From: Thalassiosira profunda
Taxonomy: Eukaryota; Bacillariophyta; Thalassiosirophyceae; Thalassiosirales; Thalassiosiraceae
Direction: 5' to 3'
Assembly (NCBI GenBank): GCA_036939355.1
Contig: JALLAP010000163.1
Location: 1 to 32,416 of the forward strand
DNA: 32,416 bases
Shown: piece after piece, positions 28,824-32,416 of the stretch
How positions within the stretch are numbered: position 1 is the stretch's first letter
Layout of the letters: the number at the start of each line of letters is the position of its first letter
Notes under the pieces: model-generated
Seen by the model: the letters and a program-made list of their open reading frames with translations, nothing else
Databases searched by the model: none
Told to the model about the DNA's origin: nothing
Made by a program: the position numbers and the translations under genes

Positions 28824-29865
28824 TCATCGTGCATCTTTCTCCTGCTTCAACCTTCTTCGGACCTCCCTTACGTCGGGATTCGTCCCAAACACATCGTCTA
28901 ATTGCGGCACCGCAAACGCGTACCAATATTCGTCGGACACCCGATGATGCCGCATGTGATGGTCCCTGGTCCTCGTGAACCATTGCGTAAACCTCGACAC
29001 TGCCGCCGTCCTCGCTCGAGATAGCACATCCTTTGACGGGGATTGGGGTATTGTCGGAGGCTTCACCTTCGTGTGGACGATGTAGTGGCTGAATTCGTAA
29101 GCAAGCCCTGCAAGTGCGTATCCAACCGTGGCGCTCAAGCAGAGATGCCACNATGTAGTGGCTGAATTCGTAAGCAAGCCCTGCAAGTGCGTATCCAACC
29201 GTGGCGCTCAAGCAGAGATGCCACGGCAACGCCGCCTTCAACAACAGATGGGCGACGAAGAGCCACCCCAGCAACAGCTCGGGCGGATCGATCGACACGT
29301 GGAAGTAATTCCTCTCGTGGTGGGCGCGGTGAATGGCCTTGCCCGCCCAGTCGAACGGCGAGTGGAGGAGGGCGCGGTGGAAGAAGTATTCCTGCACCCA
29401 CCAAACGACCACGCTGCTTGCGAAGATGGCCGTCTCGGCGACGGAGGGGGGCGCCGGCACGTGCAATCGCGTGTAAATAAAACCCAATATGGACAGGAGG
29501 ACCAATGGCGGCCCCGGATCCTCGACAAAGAAGCGATGGAGGGCTTGCGGCCACGAGGAGGGGACTGTCTCCTCGGCCTCAGGCTCGACCTCGCTCGATC
29601 CTCGCGATGCCGGCCCTTCTTCGTTGATTATGCATTTTGCACCAGTCAGCTCGGATTGCAAGGGCAGTATGTCAGCGTCTGCCCGCTCGATCACCGGGGA
29701 GGCGACGCCCGCTCGCCCTTGGAACAGCGCCGTGCCCTCGGCACGGAAGGAATGCAACGCGCGAGGGAGGAGGCCCGCTCCTCCCGAGAAACCGTCGGCG
29801 GGGCGCGCCAGGGCGAGGGCGACGACCGCGGCCGCCGCCGCCGAAGCAGCGCTGGGGTGTTTCAT
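28824..29865 (-). CDS. Fatty acid hydroxylase superfamily protein, plastid-type leader, broken by an assembly join
   Basis: Two minus-strand frames belong to one gene split by a duplicated 72-bp segment around the N at 29152. Dropping 73 bases gives a single 322-codon frame. The protein has the di-iron histidine boxes of the membrane hydroxylase/desaturase superfamily: HRALLH (163-168), HRAHH (179-183), HYIVH, and DHHMRHH near the C-terminus, with about four hydrophobic segments (LVLLSILGFIY, AIFASSVVVWWV, LLLGWLFVAHLLL, TVGYALAGLAYEF). It ends with LDDVFGTNPD, like other family members. Residues 1-25 look like a signal peptide ending PADG before FSGGAG; Phe at that position is the diatom plastid import signature. 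Substrate (fatty acid, sterol or carotenoid) cannot be told. The break is an assembly artefact rather than a pseudogene. Confidence 0.85.
29080..29224. repeat. Identical 72-bp duplicate flanking a single N (unmerged contig overlap)
   Basis: 29080-29151 and 29153-29224 are identical and separated only by the N at 29152. The frame is correct only if one copy is removed. This is the signature of two contig ends that overlap but were joined with a placeholder base. Confidence 0.95.
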
Positions 29866-30412
29866 CTCGACGCAACTTCGAGAGGAGGGCGGAGGGAGAG
29901 GTGTATGTGGGCGTTAGCTAGCTGGGGTGCGGGTGGAAAGTTGAACCAAAAAGATCCACGCACGAAATATCGCTGAACTGTCGCCAAGGTGTTCTAGCGA
30001 TTAATAGCGAGTCTTGGATTTTCCATTTTCCGTTCGTTTTCCGTTTTCGTTTTCCCCGCCCCGCCCTCCGCCCGCGCTGCGCTGCTCGTAGCCTGGTCCC
30101 TGGTCCCCCGCTCCCTTGTTCCTCTCCCGCGGCGTCCACGGGCGAGCGGTGGGGATTGCTGAGCCCGTTTGAATCGGGGCGGCGGCGCAGAGAAAAGAGT
30201 TGCAAATTATTGCAACAAATCTCGTGTCCTCAGGTGTCCGCGGAATCTGCTCGGGGATAGGTATCTTCGCCTCGGCCTTTGAGCGTCGGTCGCAGCGCCG
30301 CTCCTCCTCCAGGTCAGCCTGTGGATATTTTATGAGGCGGTTCTCTGCGCGCGGCTCGTGGTACATAGCCCGCCCGGCATCTCCCTGCGCCTGCGCTGTC
30401 ACCGACGATAAA
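29866..30412. promoter_or_regulatory. Divergent intergenic region, hydroxylase / MYND copy
   Basis: This 547-bp gap contains a pyrimidine- and purine-skewed low-complexity stretch (about 30015-30070). From about 30243 onward it resembles the 5' flank of the MYND gene at 12541: AATCTGCTCGGGG, TCTTCGCCTC, TTGAGCGTCG, and GTCACCGACG just before the ATG. An additional ~80 bp lies between these blocks here. Confidence 0.6.
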
Positions 30413-31164
30413 ATGCCGTCGAGAAAGAAGGACAAGGGGAGGGAGCGGAGGGAGAGGAAGGCAAAAGCCAACTGCAGGCATGGCTCCACCGAAACGCTGC
30501 CGGCATACGACTGCGAAAGATTCGTCGGTGAATTTCGTGCATTGTTTTGGGTGAATTTCCTGCATTGTCTCAGCATGCGGTCGGCCAACCTAACATGCGA
30601 ATATCGACTACTGCCTTGGACGCGATACGCAGTGTGGCGAAAAAGTATCCGGGAGTCTGGCACGACGCCGCCAAACGCGACCTGATTAAGGCTGAGCTTG
30701 TGTGCAACGGAGCGTCCATGATCCTCGACATAACTGATGCACATGCGGCGCTAATGGGTTCCGGTGGAATAGCAGCGGCAATCACGACTCTCGAAGCCTG
30801 TGACTCTTCAACTTCTCCGCTTTTGAGAGATAAAGAAGTTGTCATGAGGGAAAGAGACGTCATATTCGGCTGCGATAAGGGCATTGTGGAATTTTACCGG
30901 GAGCGGATTCCCTGCTCCTGCCTGGATGAAAAATGGGAGAAGGTGCGATCTCAGCAGAGGACGAGCCTCTGTCCTCAATGCCACGAGAGAAAGCCACGCA
31001 GCACCTTTTTGATATGCACTGGATGCGAGAGACAGCAATACTGTTCCAAAGCCTGTGCTGCGGCAGGCTGGCCGGAGCACAAAGAGGTGTGCAAGGAGTG
31101 CAAGCGCGCGCTTAAGGGGGCAAAGACGCGCAGTAGAAGGGGGGATGGACGGCAGCAAGGATAA
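30413..31164 (+). pseudogene. MYND zinc-finger protein copy frameshifted by a 23-bp tandem duplication
   Basis: The copy begins MPSRKKDKGRERRERKAKAN, as in the intact gene at 11813-12541, and runs in one frame to about 30550. The homologous sequence (QPNMRISTTALD, RDKEVVMRERDV, IPCSCLDEKWEK and the MYND finger CPQCHERK...CTGCERQQYCSKAC) continues in a different frame to the stop at 31162-31164. At the switch, GTGAATTTCGTGCATTG (from 30528) and GTGAATTTCCTGCATTG (from 30551) are two copies of a 23-bp unit, 19 of 23 matching. Losing one unit joins the frames. The second unit starts GT and ends AG (30551-30573) and removing it as an intron would also restore the frame, but 23 nt is too short for a normal intron; a 50-nt intron at 30524-30573 is a further option. 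A recent pseudogene or a mini-intron gene. Confidence 0.75.
30528..30573 (+). repeat. 23-bp tandem duplication inside the MYND copy
   Basis: Units 30528-30550 and 30551-30573 match at 19 of 23 positions. Since 23 is not a multiple of 3, the duplication shifts the frame by one. The differences between the units show it is not brand new, or that it predates some of the drift. Confidence 0.85.
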
Positions 31165-31241
31165 AAGTTCGATTTGCGATATGATTGTCGTGACATTCCG
31201 CCAAATGGCCAACCATTACATACGTGCCCGCTTCCCTGGAT

Positions 31242-32416
31242 TTACTTCTGACCCGAGCAGACCGTCAGCCTCGAAACTTCTTCTTTCAACGTCTTCACCT
31301 GCATTTGGAGGTTGCGATTCTCTGTCTCGAGGTTGTTCATTCTAGCAGACAGCCTCACTCTCTCTGCCGATGGGAAGCCGAACAATGCGGCCACGTTCCA
31401 CTGCCGGACGAGCTCGTAAACGCAATGCTCTCTTTTGCGGTCCGGGTAGTTTGCAAAGAAAGTAAGGACACGCGGCATCAGCTTGACATCATACTCCAAA
31501 AATGGGTCAATGTTGAAGCTGCTGCCGCAATTTGTCACATCATGGGCATTGCTTGCAAGATCGAAGATTTTACGGCGCCACCTGCTTCTGAGGGTAGACT
31601 GGTGGTGGTTTCTATTGGCGCAGAAAGCCTGCTTCCATTGCTGCGTTTCTTTCGTGTCCATATAAACATACCGAAGCGTGTGATTGGAGGAGTACATTTG
31701 CTCCAGGCCCGAGGTGTCATAAACAAGCTTCTCGAACGCTCCCCATCCCTTCACGGTAATTCGTCGGTTGCGTGCCAAATCCAATGTGTGAAGCGAGGAA
31801 TTCTCACGGAGAGCAGCGCACAATATCCTCACGCATTCATTGTCGATGGCGTTGAGAAAGAGTTCGAGCTTCTCGAGCTTTGATTCCTCATGGCTAAGGA
31901 TGCTGGCCAAACTTCGGCAGACTTCCCGGCCGACCCAACACCTCTGAATAGCAATCGTCTTCAACTGAGTTGGATTCAAAACACCCAGCAAGTTCCCTAT
32001 CGACGCGTGGTCGCCGATATCTAACTCCATCAATGTGAGATTCATGAGCTTTGCCCCCGCTATTCCCGACCCCAAGTGCCCCAATTCCGCTGCACCAACT
32101 CGCATGTGTTCGATTGTAAGAGTGTGCAACAATGGGGCTTTCTCGAGGTACGCTGACATGTACTCCCAGTCCTGGAGGGTCAGTCTGACACGGGAACCGC
32201 GATCAATAGCTTCGATCGGAGCATCGTAAGTAATTTCCAACTCTCTTAGTGCGTGATTTTGTTGGAACGGTCCCTGAAAAATGAGCCACATCGACTGAGG
32301 CCTCTCTTCCGACAGCGTCAGTGAGAACTTCCTCGGGCCGGGTACGCAGGTTGCAAGGTAGCTGCCCAATTGCATCTTGCCCTCGTCGCTCAAGACTTGA
32401 TGAAAATTGTAGGTCC
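31242..32416 (-). CDS. Diatom-type leucine-rich repeat protein, partial (N-terminus off the right edge)
   Basis: About 390 residues are visible; the frame is open to the window edge and has no ATG before KMQLGSY, so the start lies outside. Repeats of the ribonuclease-inhibitor kind occur through the first two-thirds: NHALRELEITYD, APLLHTLTIEHM, GAKLMNLTLMELDIGD, TQLKTIAIQRCWVG, SKLEKLELFLNAID, SSLHTLDLARNRRITVKGWG. A conserved tail follows, with SSNHTLRYVYMD and LMPRVLTFFANYPDR, a layout I know from large LRR families in Thalassiosira. It ends in a short coiled coil with heptad spacing (MNNLETENRNLQMQVKTLKE). Probably a protein-interaction scaffold; no catalytic domain is seen. Converges with the MYND copy, 77 bp away. 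Confidence 0.85.
   Translation of the reverse strand, partial: TYNFHQVLSDEGKMQLGSYLATCVPGPRKFSLTLSEERPQSMWLIFQGPFQQNHALRELEITYDAPIEAIDRGSRVRLTLQDWEYMSAYLEKAPLLHTLTIEHMRVGAAELGHLGSGIAGAKLMNLTLMELDIGDHASIGNLLGVLNPTQLKTIAIQRCWVGREVCRSLASILSHEESKLEKLELFLNAIDNECVRILCAALRENSSLHTLDLARNRRITVKGWGAFEKLVYDTSGLEQMYSSNHTLRYVYMDTKETQQWKQAFCANRNHHQSTLRSRWRRKIFDLASNAHDVTNCGSSFNIDPFLEYDVKLMPRVLTFFANYPDRKREHCVYELVRQWNVAALFGFPSAERVRLSARMNNLETENRNLQMQVKTLKEEVSRLTVCSGQK

Noticed and set aside
28472..28834. 120-codon minus-strand frame after the PPR gene
   Set aside because: It overlaps the 3' end of the hydroxylase gene on the same strand and shows no homology that I can recognise.

Overview
The window looks like nuclear DNA from a photosynthetic stramenopile, most likely a centric diatom of the Thalassiosira type. 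The evidence is GC-rich single-copy genes with few short GT-AG introns, constant alternation of strand, a signal-plus-transit type N-terminus on a CDC48 and on a membrane hydroxylase, a DUF6824 domain, a diatom-type LRR protein with a conserved tail, and three MYND-finger proteins that all begin MPSRKKD. The species is my inference. One N at 29152 marks a contig join.

Layout, left to right. A divergent kinase-like gene runs off the left edge (1-1931, minus). Head to head with it is an ALDH3-type aldehyde dehydrogenase (2159-4033, plus). A large MYND protein (4147-5997, minus) faces a CDC48 AAA ATPase with an organellar leader (6889-9573, plus). Next come two head-to-head paralogues that begin MTRFADRRH, with mirrored promoter boxes: a short low-complexity one (9671-9991, minus) and one carrying a LURP-one-type domain (10798-11517, plus). 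A second MYND gene follows (11813-12541, minus).

The most unusual gene is at 13303-15917 (plus). It is a two-exon gene resembling protein-only RNase P (PRORP), but its NYN nuclease domain is present three times in tandem and only the middle copy keeps all four catalytic aspartates. Downstream are a three-exon tepsin/MTV1-like ENTH-VHS clathrin adaptor (16292-19292, plus), a six-exon DUF6824-AAA-TPR protein (19377-24444, minus), and a large PPR protein with a mitochondrial-type leader (25055-28363, plus). The right end has a plastid-type fatty acid hydroxylase superfamily protein broken by an assembly join (28824-29865, minus), a third MYND gene frameshifted by a 23-bp tandem duplication (30413-31164, plus), and an LRR protein running off the right edge (31242-32416, minus).

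There is no operon logic: neighbours are mostly divergent or convergent. Several genes share an organelle theme (CDC48 with a bipartite leader, a plastid-type hydroxylase, PPR and PRORP RNA-processing proteins). I saw no rRNA or tRNA gene, transposon or CRISPR array. Exon borders and start codons were deduced by eye from reading frames, splice signals and family motifs.
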